This document shows, piece by piece, positions 4,937 to 11,562 of a stretch of 14,612 nucleotides of DNA. Both the position numbers and the translations under genes were made by a program. The stretch spans positions 1 to 14,612 of the forward strand of contig JAZNTG010000070.1 of NCBI GenBank assembly GCA_045591645.1, in the 5' to 3' direction. This stretch comes from SFWF01 sp045591645. GTDB taxonomy: Bacteria; Bacillota; Clostridia; Oscillospirales; Acutalibacteraceae. Numbering within the stretch: the first letter of the stretch is position 1; each line of letters opens with the position of its first letter. The notes below the pieces were generated by a model. It did not search any database. It was given only the letters and a program-made list of their open reading frames with translations, and was not told where the DNA came from.

Positions 4937-5749
4937 TTGAGCGTTCTTGCAGATATATTTGACGTTTTAAAAAAGACAGATGAGATACCCGCTCGGTTTG
5001 GTGCATTCCATACATTCTCACTTATAATGACCGTTGCGGCAACAATTGTTGTTTGCCGTATATTTAAAAATCCAAGCGAAAGAACGGTACGTCAGCTTTT
5101 ACTTGTCATATCTGTTGCCGTTATCATTCTTGAAATTTATAAGCAAGTGATCTTCAGTCTTGAGTTTGAGCAAGATCGCTTTATATTTAATTATAAATGG
5201 CACATTTTTCCGTGGCAGTTCTGCTCTACACCAATGCTTGCAGGGCTCGCCGCCGCTCTGATCAAAAACAAAAGCATACATTATATGCTCTGTTGCTATC
5301 TGGCATCTTACGGTCTTGTTGCGGGAATTCTTACAATAGCTACAGGCTCATCGCTGTTTTCTAATATTATCGGAATAAATATCCAGACTATGGTATGTCA
5401 CGGCTCAATGGTGGTAATAGGTGTATTTTTGCTCTCGAACGGATATGTAACGGCTGATAACGAATCCTTAAAAGCCGCAATACCGCCGTTTTTGGCGGGC
5501 GCAGTTATCGCAATGGTGTTAAACCAAGCAGCATATCTAACGGGAATACCCGAGGGAGAGGTTTTTAATATGTATTTTATCAGTCCGTATTTCCCCGAAG
5601 ACCAACCGCTTCTGACTCCGATAAGAAGGCTTCTGCCCGATCCTATATTTCAAATCGTTTATCTCACCGGATTCACCGTCCTTGCGCGTCTTGCCCTCAC
5701 GCTTTTCGGACGGCTGCGCCGCCACCGCCTACTGATCACTGAACACTGA
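4937..5749 (+). CDS. YwaF-family integral membrane protein
   Basis: 270 residues from TTG 4937, which lies eight bases after AGAGG. An in-frame GTG at 4928 overlaps that RBS, so the TTG is preferred. There are about seven hydrophobic segments, spread from roughly residue 24 to the C-terminus. The block YKWHIFPWQFCSTPMLAGL in the third to fourth segment is typical of the YwaF/TMEM164-like family, as is the later VCHGSMVVIGVFLL. The family's role in bacteria is not established, as far as I know. In animals TMEM164 has been reported as an acyltransferase acting on ether phospholipids, so a lipid-related role is possible but unproven here. The gene stands alone and converges on glmM with a shared terminator. 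Confidence 0.85.
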   Translation: MSVLADIFDVLKKTDEIPARFGAFHTFSLIMTVAATIVVCRIFKNPSERTVRQLLLVISVAVIILEIYKQVIFSLEFEQDRFIFNYKWHIFPWQFCSTPMLAGLAAALIKNKSIHYMLCCYLASYGLVAGILTIATGSSLFSNIIGINIQTMVCHGSMVVIGVFLLSNGYVTADNESLKAAIPPFLAGAVIAMVLNQAAYLTGIPEGEVFNMYFISPYFPEDQPLLTPIRRLLPDPIFQIVYLTGFTVLARLALTLFGRLRRHRLLITEH

Positions 5750-5777
5750 AAAAAACACCCCTCTCGGGGTGTTTTTT
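5750..5777. terminator. Bidirectional terminator between the YwaF gene and glmM
   Basis: A6-CACCCC, loop TCTC, GGGGTG-T6: a symmetric stem with A-run and T-run, usable from both strands. It starts one base after the stop codon of the + strand gene and ends where the glmM stop codon begins. Confidence 0.93.
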
Positions 5778-7121
5778 CTATACTTGGTATCCTTTTTCGA
5801 TTATTGCGTTTACGATGCTGTCGACCGAAGCACGGCAAAGCTCATCGCTTTCGGCTTCGCACATGACGCGGATCACAGGCTCAGTACCGCTCTTTCTGAG
5901 AAGTATTCTGCCGTTTGAAGCAAGTTTCTGTTCGGCAGATTCCTTTGCGGCAATAACGTCGGGATCATTCATCACAGCATCCTTATCAGCGACCTTTACA
6001 TTTTTGGTAAGCTGGGGATAGATGGTGAGACCGTCCGAAAGCTTGGAAGCGGGGAGCTTTGAGTCGCAAAGCACATCCATTATCTTGATAGCTGTTATAA
6101 GTCCATCACCTGTAGATGCGTACTTTGAGAAGATAATGTGACCCGATTCCTCACCGCCCAGCGTGTAGCCGTGCTGTGAGATAGCTTCATAAACATATTT
6201 GTCACCGACATCGGTTTTAACGTAGCTTATACCCTCGCGGTCGAAAGCCTTGTAAAGGCCCATATTGGACATAACAGTCGTAACGACAGTATCCTTGGCG
6301 AGTTTATCACGGCTTTTAAGGTATTTTCCGCAAAAATACAGTATATGGTCACCTGTAAGCACACTGCCGTTTTCATCAACTGCAAGACAGCGGTCGGCGT
6401 CACCGTCGAAGGCAAATCCTATATCAAGTCCGTTATCACGAACGAGCTGACACAGATTCTCTATATGGGTCGAGCCGCAGTCGCGGTTTATATTAAATCC
6501 GTCGGGATGGTTACCGATAACATAGGTCTTGGCACCGAGGGTGTCGAAAATGCTCTTTGCAAGCATCCAGGTACTGCCGTTCGAAGCGTCAATGCCTATT
6601 TTCATATCCTTGTAGGAATTGCGCGCTAGAGAGATAATATAACCTGTGTAGCGGTTTCTGCCCATAGCATAGTCAACGGTACAACCAATGTTTTCTCCGC
6701 GCGCGAGAGGAATTTCGGGTGCATTTCCGTCAAGATAAGCTTCAATATCAAGAATTATTGATTCGCTCATCTTTTCACCGCGGTTGTTTATAAGCTTTAT
6801 TCCGTTGTCATAGTAGGGGTTGTGACTTGCAGATATCATAATTCCGCAGTCAAAATCCTCGGTACGTACAACATAAGCTACGCTAGGCGTAGTTGTAACG
6901 TGAAGCAGATAAGCGTCAGCGCCGCTGGAAACAAGACCTGCAACCAAAGCGTATTCAAACATATAGCTTGAGCGTCTGGTATCCTTGCCGATAACTACGC
7001 GGCACTTATGTTCCTTTCCGTAGTGCCAACCGAGGTATCTGCCTATTTTAAAAGCGTGCTCAACGGTCAGTACGACGTTTGCTTCACCGCGGAATCCGTC
7101 GGTTCCGAAATATTTACCCAT
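5778..7121 (-). CDS. glmM: Phosphoglucosamine mutase
   Basis: 447 residues, normal for GlmM. It converts glucosamine-6-phosphate to glucosamine-1-phosphate in the cytoplasm, on the path to UDP-GlcNAc for peptidoglycan. The N-terminus MGKYFGTDGFRGEAN is the family signature. The catalytic loop ISASHNP is at 96-102, with Ser99 as the phosphorylated serine; the metal-binding DGDADR is at 239-244. The sugar-recognition motif GGEESGH and the C-terminal phosphate loop RKSGTEP (409-415) are also present, so all four active-site regions are intact. The start ATG has AGGAG seven bases upstream; this site overlaps the stop codon of glmS, leaving 11 bases between the genes, so the two are translated from one mRNA. 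It is the last gene of the operon. Confidence 0.97.
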   Translation of the reverse strand: MGKYFGTDGFRGEANVVLTVEHAFKIGRYLGWHYGKEHKCRVVIGKDTRRSSYMFEYALVAGLVSSGADAYLLHVTTTPSVAYVVRTEDFDCGIMISASHNPYYDNGIKLINNRGEKMSESIILDIEAYLDGNAPEIPLARGENIGCTVDYAMGRNRYTGYIISLARNSYKDMKIGIDASNGSTWMLAKSIFDTLGAKTYVIGNHPDGFNINRDCGSTHIENLCQLVRDNGLDIGFAFDGDADRCLAVDENGSVLTGDHILYFCGKYLKSRDKLAKDTVVTTVMSNMGLYKAFDREGISYVKTDVGDKYVYEAISQHGYTLGGEESGHIIFSKYASTGDGLITAIKIMDVLCDSKLPASKLSDGLTIYPQLTKNVKVADKDAVMNDPDVIAAKESAEQKLASNGRILLRKSGTEPVIRVMCEAESDELCRASVDSIVNAIIEKGYQV

Positions 7122-7132
7122 AATTATTTCTC

Positions 7133-8956
7133 CTATTCTACGGTTACGCTCTTTGCGAGGTTGCGAGGCTTATCTACATCAATTCCTAAATGGAGTGAGA
7201 GATAGTAGGCCATAAGCTGAGCTACTGTGGCGCAGGTTATGGGCATAAACAGCTCATTTACAGGCGGCAGAGCGATAACAGTATCGGCAATATCGGAGGG
7301 GAAGGAGAGACCTTCGCGTGTGATGAGAAGAAGGTTTGCACCACGCGCCTTAACCTCTCTGATATTGCTTATCATTTTTTCAGAAACAGAGCCCTGAGTC
7401 ATAACGGCGCATACAGGCGTGCCGTCGGTGACAAGCGATATGGTTCCGTGTTTTAATTCGCCAGCGGCATAGGCTTCGCAATGAATGTAGGATATCTCCT
7501 TACACTTCAGCGCTGCCTCTGAGCAGAGCGCATTGTCAATGCCTCTGCCGATAAAGAAAATGCTGTTCGAATCCTTGAAATTCATAGCTATCTCTGAGAG
7601 AAGCTCGGCCTTTTCTATGACCGAAGTTACCGCCTTCGGAAGCTCGTTCAAAAGCTCCTCAGTAAGAGCGGAGGTAGAGGCATTATCCAACCTTCCGACC
7701 GAATGAGCAATATGGATAGCGATAAGATAAAGCAGAGCGCACTGTACCGAATATGCCTTGGTTGAAGCAACCGCTATCTCAGGTCCGCAAAGGGTGTAAA
7801 TAACACTGTCGGACTCTCGCGCTATGGCAGAGCCTGCTACGTTTACAACACCTAGCACAGGTATACCTTTTTCCTTTGCAAGCCTTAAAGCCGCAAGGGT
7901 ATCAGCCGTTTCGCCCGACTGTGAAATAACTATAACAAGATCGTCGGGGGAAAGTATCGGATCGTTGTAACGGAATTCCGAAGCCAGCTCAACGCTGACG
8001 CAAATTCTTGCAAGGCTTTCTATTGCAAATTTAGCAATAAGACCGGCATGATAAGCTGTGCCGCATGCAACAATGTGGATACGGGAATATTTTTTAATAC
8101 GCTCAGGAGTCAGCAGATCGGATTCAAAATGCGGCATTCCGTCCTGAATTCTCGGTCTGAGTGTCTTGATGAGCGCTTCGGGTTCTTCGTGGATCTCCTT
8201 TATCATATAAAACGGGAATCCGCCCTTTTCTGCTTCTTCTCGGCTCCATACAGCTGTTTCAAACTCGCGTGTGACAACCTCACCGTTTTCATCAAAAATG
8301 GTTACAGAGTCGGCTGAAACCTCCGCGACCTCGCCCTCGAGGGGACGTACAAAGGTTTTTGTATAGGAAAGCACCGCCGAAATATCAGAGGTGATAAAGG
8401 CGCCGTCAGGCGATACCGCTGCAAGCATAGGGTTATCACGTCTTATACCGAATATTTTATTGGGATAGTCCTCAAAAACTACTGCGATGGCATAGGAGCC
8501 GCGGAATTCCTTTGCCGCTGCCCTAAGAGCCTCAACAGGGTTGTTAGTCTTGCCGTACTGGCGGTCAATAGCCTTAGCAGCAACCTCTGTATCGGTCTCG
8601 GAAACAAAGGAATAGCCATCTGCTTCAAGCTCCGCTTTAAGCTCGGCATAATTTTCAATAATACCGTTATGAACGATATATAATCTGTCTGTTCCGTGTG
8701 GATGTGAATTGATATCGCTCGGCTCGCCGTGTGTTGCCCAGCGTGTATGACCTATACCGCAATTGGAAAACAGCGCAGGATCTACCTTTTGCTTTAAAAT
8801 ATCGATCCTACCCTTGGTCTTGATACACGAAAGAGAGCCGTTTTCAAAAAATGCAATACCTGCAGAGTCATAACCTCTGTATTCAAGGGCAGAGAGTCCG
8901 CCCAGTAATCTCGGCAGTGCGTTTTCACTGCCTGTGTAACCAATAATTCCGCACAT
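7133..8956 (-). CDS. glmS: Glutamine-fructose-6-phosphate aminotransferase (isomerizing)
   Basis: 607 residues, the usual length. It makes glucosamine-6-phosphate from fructose-6-phosphate and glutamine, the first committed step of amino-sugar synthesis. N-terminal class II glutaminase: Cys2 becomes the nucleophile after Met removal (MCGIIGY), then EYRGYDSAGIA (25-35) and GHTRWATHG. C-terminal half: two SIS domains with ACGTAYHAG, SQSGETADT, VASTKAY and the signature KEISYIHCEAYAAGELKHG. The C-terminus DKPRNLAKSVTVE carries the active-site lysine. The start ATG follows AAAGGAG. Upstream lies a glmS ribozyme, so expression should be shut down by its own product, glucosamine-6-phosphate. It is followed directly by glmM. 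Confidence 0.98.
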   Translation of the reverse strand: MCGIIGYTGSENALPRLLGGLSALEYRGYDSAGIAFFENGSLSCIKTKGRIDILKQKVDPALFSNCGIGHTRWATHGEPSDINSHPHGTDRLYIVHNGIIENYAELKAELEADGYSFVSETDTEVAAKAIDRQYGKTNNPVEALRAAAKEFRGSYAIAVVFEDYPNKIFGIRRDNPMLAAVSPDGAFITSDISAVLSYTKTFVRPLEGEVAEVSADSVTIFDENGEVVTREFETAVWSREEAEKGGFPFYMIKEIHEEPEALIKTLRPRIQDGMPHFESDLLTPERIKKYSRIHIVACGTAYHAGLIAKFAIESLARICVSVELASEFRYNDPILSPDDLVIVISQSGETADTLAALRLAKEKGIPVLGVVNVAGSAIARESDSVIYTLCGPEIAVASTKAYSVQCALLYLIAIHIAHSVGRLDNASTSALTEELLNELPKAVTSVIEKAELLSEIAMNFKDSNSIFFIGRGIDNALCSEAALKCKEISYIHCEAYAAGELKHGTISLVTDGTPVCAVMTQGSVSEKMISNIREVKARGANLLLITREGLSFPSDIADTVIALPPVNELFMPITCATVAQLMAYYLSLHLGIDVDKPRNLAKSVTVE

Positions 8957-8958
8957 AG

Positions 8959-8977
8959 TATTTCTCCTTTAGAAATA
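8959..8977 (-). promoter_or_regulatory. Hairpin holding the glmS ribosome binding site
   Basis: On the mRNA, TATTTCT and AGAAATA form a perfect 7-bp stem around the loop AAAGG. The Shine-Dalgarno AAAGGAG of glmS lies in the loop and the first bases of the 3' arm. The stem is mostly A-T and weak, so it may modulate rather than block translation. Confidence 0.55.
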
Positions 8978-8989
8978 TCGCGGGACAAT

Positions 8990-9130
8990 TTTTATGTTAA
9001 TTATCCTTTAGTTATGCTTTTGTTTGTTTGTACATAACCTTACGACCAAAGATATATAGCCGAAGAAGCACCCGCCGAATGTTCGATAACTTCTTTCCTC
9101 GTCACCGCAAAATATTTGCAGTCTGGCGCT
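8990..9130 (-). ncRNA. glmS ribozyme (glucosamine-6-phosphate-activated riboswitch)
   Basis: Reading the minus strand, the leader of glmS holds the hallmark elements in order. These are the cleavage-site segment A-GCGCC (A at 9130, G at 9129); a P2.1-like hairpin ACTGCA/TGCGGT; TGACGAGG; AGTTATCGAA; TTCGGCGGGTGC; and then CGTAAGG. A downstream stem GTTATG/CATAAC follows. These match the conserved core of the glmS ribozyme as known from Bacillus. Glucosamine-6-phosphate acts as the cofactor for self-cleavage, and the cut mRNA is degraded, giving feedback on GlmS. Core bases look intact, so I expect it to be active. The 3' boundary is approximate. Confidence 0.93.
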
Positions 9131-9171
9131 TTTGTTTAATTTTGTCCCGCAATTGTTTATAATTAGTTTTT

Positions 9172-9828
9172 TTATATTTTTTTTACAATATTATCAGATG
9201 CCTTAAAAATCGAACTTTCAGGCACAAAGCCTCGCACGCGAGACAGGGGATAAATATTAGAATTTCTGCCGATAACAGTTCCCGGACAAAGAACGCTGTT
9301 ACAGCCTACTTCAACATAATCTCCGACCATTGCGCCGAACTTTTTAAGACCGGTTTCAATATTTCCCTCAGCGGTTCTTACAGCTACAAGGGTTTTATCA
9401 CTTTTTACATTGGAAGTTATAGCACCTGCGCCGAGATGAGAGCGGTAGCCAAGAATAGAGTCGCCGACATAGTTGTAGTGGGGGATCTGTACCGAGTCAA
9501 AAACAATACTGTTTTTAATTTCGGTGGAATTTCCGACTACACATCCGTTACCGATAATAACGCTGCCTCGGATAAATGCCGAGTGGCGCACTTCAGTATT
9601 TTCTCCGATAATGCAGGGAGAGGCAATGTAAGCCGAATCGAAGACTACTGCGCTTTTGGCGATCCATACCTGCGGCTTTACTTCCTCGTAAACTGTCTTA
9701 TCAAGGGTCGGTCCAAGGGAAAGAATAAAATCCTTTATGCCGCTCAGAGCCTCCCACGGATACTGCGTTTTTTCGAGCAAGGGTGCCGCCAAAGTTTTAC
9801 TGATATCGAAAATTTCGTAGGTTGTCAC
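9172..9828 (-). CDS. Stand-alone left-handed beta-helix protein resembling the GlmU acetyltransferase domain
   Basis: 218 residues from GTG 9828. AGGAGG lies seven bases upstream; an earlier in-frame ATG (9867) sits at the promoter and has no such site. From about residue 53 the sequence shows hexapeptide repeats (IASPCIIGENTEV, IIGNGCVVGNSTEI, VGCNSVLCPGTVIG), i.e. a left-handed beta-helix. Aligned by eye to E. coli GlmU, R87, K105, H117, Y120 and N140 match its acetyltransferase residues R333, K351, H363 (base), Y366 and N386; N377 is replaced by His131. There is no N-terminal uridyltransferase domain. Being first in an operon with glmS and glmM, it may acetylate glucosamine-1-phosphate, or be a regulatory or other sugar acyltransferase. 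Databases often label such proteins UDP-GlcNAc pyrophosphorylase-related; the missing nucleotidyltransferase argues against that reading. Confidence 0.82.
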   Translation of the reverse strand: MTTYEIFDISKTLAAPLLEKTQYPWEALSGIKDFILSLGPTLDKTVYEEVKPQVWIAKSAVVFDSAYIASPCIIGENTEVRHSAFIRGSVIIGNGCVVGNSTEIKNSIVFDSVQIPHYNYVGDSILGYRSHLGAGAITSNVKSDKTLVAVRTAEGNIETGLKKFGAMVGDYVEVGCNSVLCPGTVIGRNSNIYPLSRVRGFVPESSIFKASDNIVKKI

Positions 9829-9872
9829 ACATTTTCCTCCTTTCCCGAAAATGTCGCTAAAACGCAATTATA

Positions 9873-9901
9873 ATTATAGCAAATATCCCATAAAAGGTCA
9901 A
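9873..9901 (-). promoter_or_regulatory. Promoter of the beta-helix-glmS-glmM operon
   Basis: On the minus strand: -35 TTGACC, 17-base spacer ending in TTTGC (extended TGC), and -10 TATAAT. This is close to the sigma-A consensus, 45 bases upstream of GTG 9828. No convincing second promoter is visible between the beta-helix gene and glmS. Confidence 0.88.
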
Positions 9902-9998
9902 GAGAATTATATATCAGCATAGCCTACTTGTCGGTGTTACACTTTGCGAAAAGCTTATATAATAGCGTCGCAGACACATTAATTTTGCATTTCGCATT

Positions 9999-10025
9999 AA
10001 AAAAGACCCGTGAGGGTCTTTTTTT
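9999..10025 (-). terminator. Terminator of the NlpC/P60-like lipoprotein gene
   Basis: A6-GACCC, loop GTGA, GGGTC-T7. On the minus strand it begins at the stop codon of the lipoprotein gene. It is symmetric, and its stem core matches the terminator after alr (14154-14179). Confidence 0.9.
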
Positions 10026-11379
10026 ATTTCACCGTAGCGGTGACCTTATTTACGCTGTTGTTTTTAGATGTGAGCTTTATTTCAACCGTTTCGCTGAGTC
10101 CGCTCTGAGTAGTAACGGTGAGGGTCATCTGCTCATAGTAGAGATAGTCCTTAGAAACCTTGCCGTCAGCGGAGGTCTTTCCAAGGTCGATCACCTTGCC
10201 ATCCTTTGAACGCTTTACCGAAATGGAGGCTCCCTCAACGGGGTTACCAGCCTTGTCCTGAACTGTGACCTCAAGTATAGGAGCATAGTTTAAAATGTTA
10301 GGGGGAGTAATTATGGCAATGAGCCACTGTCTGTAGTGGGGGTCGGGGTTATAGCCCATACGCTCTATAGAGCAGAACTCGGGACCGTTATAGGTGCCGA
10401 CCTGATAAACCCAGTTATATCCGTCCTTATATCCCGCATAGATAGAAACGTGACCTGCATAGTCGGTGTCGGGATTTGAATCATTGGCAGTAACGATGAT
10501 AGAGCCGATTGGAATGCTCTTTTCGGGTGTTATGCGTAGCTGTCCGCCCGAGCCTTCAACCCTTCTGCAGTCGAACTTAATAAATTCCGACCAACCCTTT
10601 TGTACCCAGGTTTTTGCAACCTCGTACCATCCGTCTGCAAGCACGTCACTCCAACCGAAGTCAGAGGGTTTTCCGAGCATAGAGGTGTCGATACCGACAA
10701 CATTGGGCAGATAGTTCTGATAAACATATCCTACATAGGAAGCGCAGACAAGACCGTACTTTTCAAAATAAGCGATATCAGGCTTGCCGTTTTTTGTCTC
10801 ATATCCGCGAGGCGTTCCGTGATAGGAAATATTTGACAGCCAGTTGTAGGGTCCCGACTGGTTAGCGCGCTTTTTCTGTCCTGACAGAATATATTGCCAC
10901 ATAAGACCGTCTTTTCTGTGCTTTTCAATATTGTAACCCGTATAGGCAAGAGAATCCATAAAGATATTATCTTCCATATCCATAGGAGTCTTATAGTCAA
11001 ATTTGGTACCGTTCTTATTGTAAAGAGTACCGTTGGGCGCTTTGATATTTACGATAGCAGCAGGTGTGATACCCGAACCCGAAGGGGGAACAAGTCCCGT
11101 TGTAGGCTGGGCAGGCTTTGATGAGGTATTGGAAGAGGGCTTGTTGCTTGAAGATCCAGTACTTGATGCCTCCTCACTCGAAGAGTTGTTTACCGAATCA
11201 CCAGAAAAATCGATAGAGCTATAGTCCTTGTCGCTTGTGGTGACAGAGCCGCTTTCGTCTATTGTGGGATCATCAGTCGACGTATCATCGGTATCTTTGC
11301 AACCGACAAAGCAGGAAAATACAAGCGTCATCGCAAGAAGCAAAGCTATAAGCCTTGTAGATCTTAAAAATTCTTTCAT
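10024..11379 (-). CDS. Lipoprotein with NlpC/P60-like Cys peptidase domain and C-terminal Ig-like domain
   Basis: 451 residues from ATG 11379, with GGAGG five bases upstream; a longer in-frame start at 11418 lies in the promoter. The signal peptide ends in FVGC, so Cys27 is the likely lipidated residue (Cys23 in VFSC is an alternative). Residues 28-105 are a Ser/Thr/Asp-rich linker. The central domain (about 130-360) has GLVCASYVGYVY with candidate nucleophile Cys212, DYAGHVSIYAG with His310, and WVYQVGTYNG, whose Gln326 or a neighbour could complete the triad. This is the order expected in NlpC/P60-CHAP type peptidases that cut peptidoglycan stem peptides. Residues 366-451 (LEVTVQDKAGNPVEGASISV...) look like an Ig-like or carboxypeptidase-regulatory-like beta domain. 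Probably a cell-surface peptidoglycan hydrolase; substrate unproven. Confidence 0.8.
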   Translation of the reverse strand: MKEFLRSTRLIALLLAMTLVFSCFVGCKDTDDTSTDDPTIDESGSVTTSDKDYSSIDFSGDSVNNSSSEEASSTGSSSNKPSSNTSSKPAQPTTGLVPPSGSGITPAAIVNIKAPNGTLYNKNGTKFDYKTPMDMEDNIFMDSLAYTGYNIEKHRKDGLMWQYILSGQKKRANQSGPYNWLSNISYHGTPRGYETKNGKPDIAYFEKYGLVCASYVGYVYQNYLPNVVGIDTSMLGKPSDFGWSDVLADGWYEVAKTWVQKGWSEFIKFDCRRVEGSGGQLRITPEKSIPIGSIIVTANDSNPDTDYAGHVSIYAGYKDGYNWVYQVGTYNGPEFCSIERMGYNPDPHYRQWLIAIITPPNILNYAPILEVTVQDKAGNPVEGASISVKRSKDGKVIDLGKTSADGKVSKDYLYYEQMTLTVTTQSGLSETVEIKLTSKNNSVNKVTATVK

Positions 11380-11418
11380 ACTATCCTCCGAAATTTTAAA
11401 CTTTCGCGATACACCCAA

Positions 11419-11447
11419 AGTATATTATGTAAAGCCTTAAAAGTCAA
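11419..11447 (-). promoter_or_regulatory. Promoter of the NlpC/P60-like lipoprotein gene
   Basis: On the minus strand: -35 TTGACT, 17-base spacer and -10 TATACT, 40 bases before ATG 11379. A perfect palindrome GGGTA-ataa-TACCC (11448-11461) abuts the -35 on its upstream side and lies between the two divergent genes. Confidence 0.88.
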
Positions 11448-11522
11448 GGGTAATAATACCCATAAAATGTAATATTTTGTTCATATTTACGGCAAAAATC
11501 TATGGTATATTAGACTAAAATA

Positions 11523-11562
11523 TGCTATAATAGATTATATTTTATGAGGAAGGAACAAATAT
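11523..11562 (+). promoter_or_regulatory. Extended -10 promoter and RBS of the cyclophilin gene
   Basis: TGC-TATAAT (11523-11531) is a consensus extended -10 box without a clear -35 at 16-18 bases. AGGAAGGA follows before ATG 11563. The segment also contains a second TATATT (11506-11511). Confidence 0.65.

Noticed and set aside
8048..8317. 89-residue + strand frame within glmS
   Set aside because: Antisense to a highly conserved coding region; no promoter or RBS; a shadow frame.
9151..9171. Separate glmS promoter after the beta-helix gene
   Set aside because: A TTGTAA and a TAATTA can be found 17 bases apart in the A-rich stretch, but the -10 match is poor; read-through from the upstream promoter is the simpler view.
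9829..9867. ATG 9867 as start of the beta-helix protein
   Set aside because: It lies only a few bases after the -10 box and has no RBS; GTG 9828 has AGGAGG at seven bases.
9902..9998. Possible small gene or RNA between the operon promoter and the lipoprotein terminator
   Set aside because: It contains a TATAAT-like string and short palindromes but no RBS-supported frame and no clear RNA structure.
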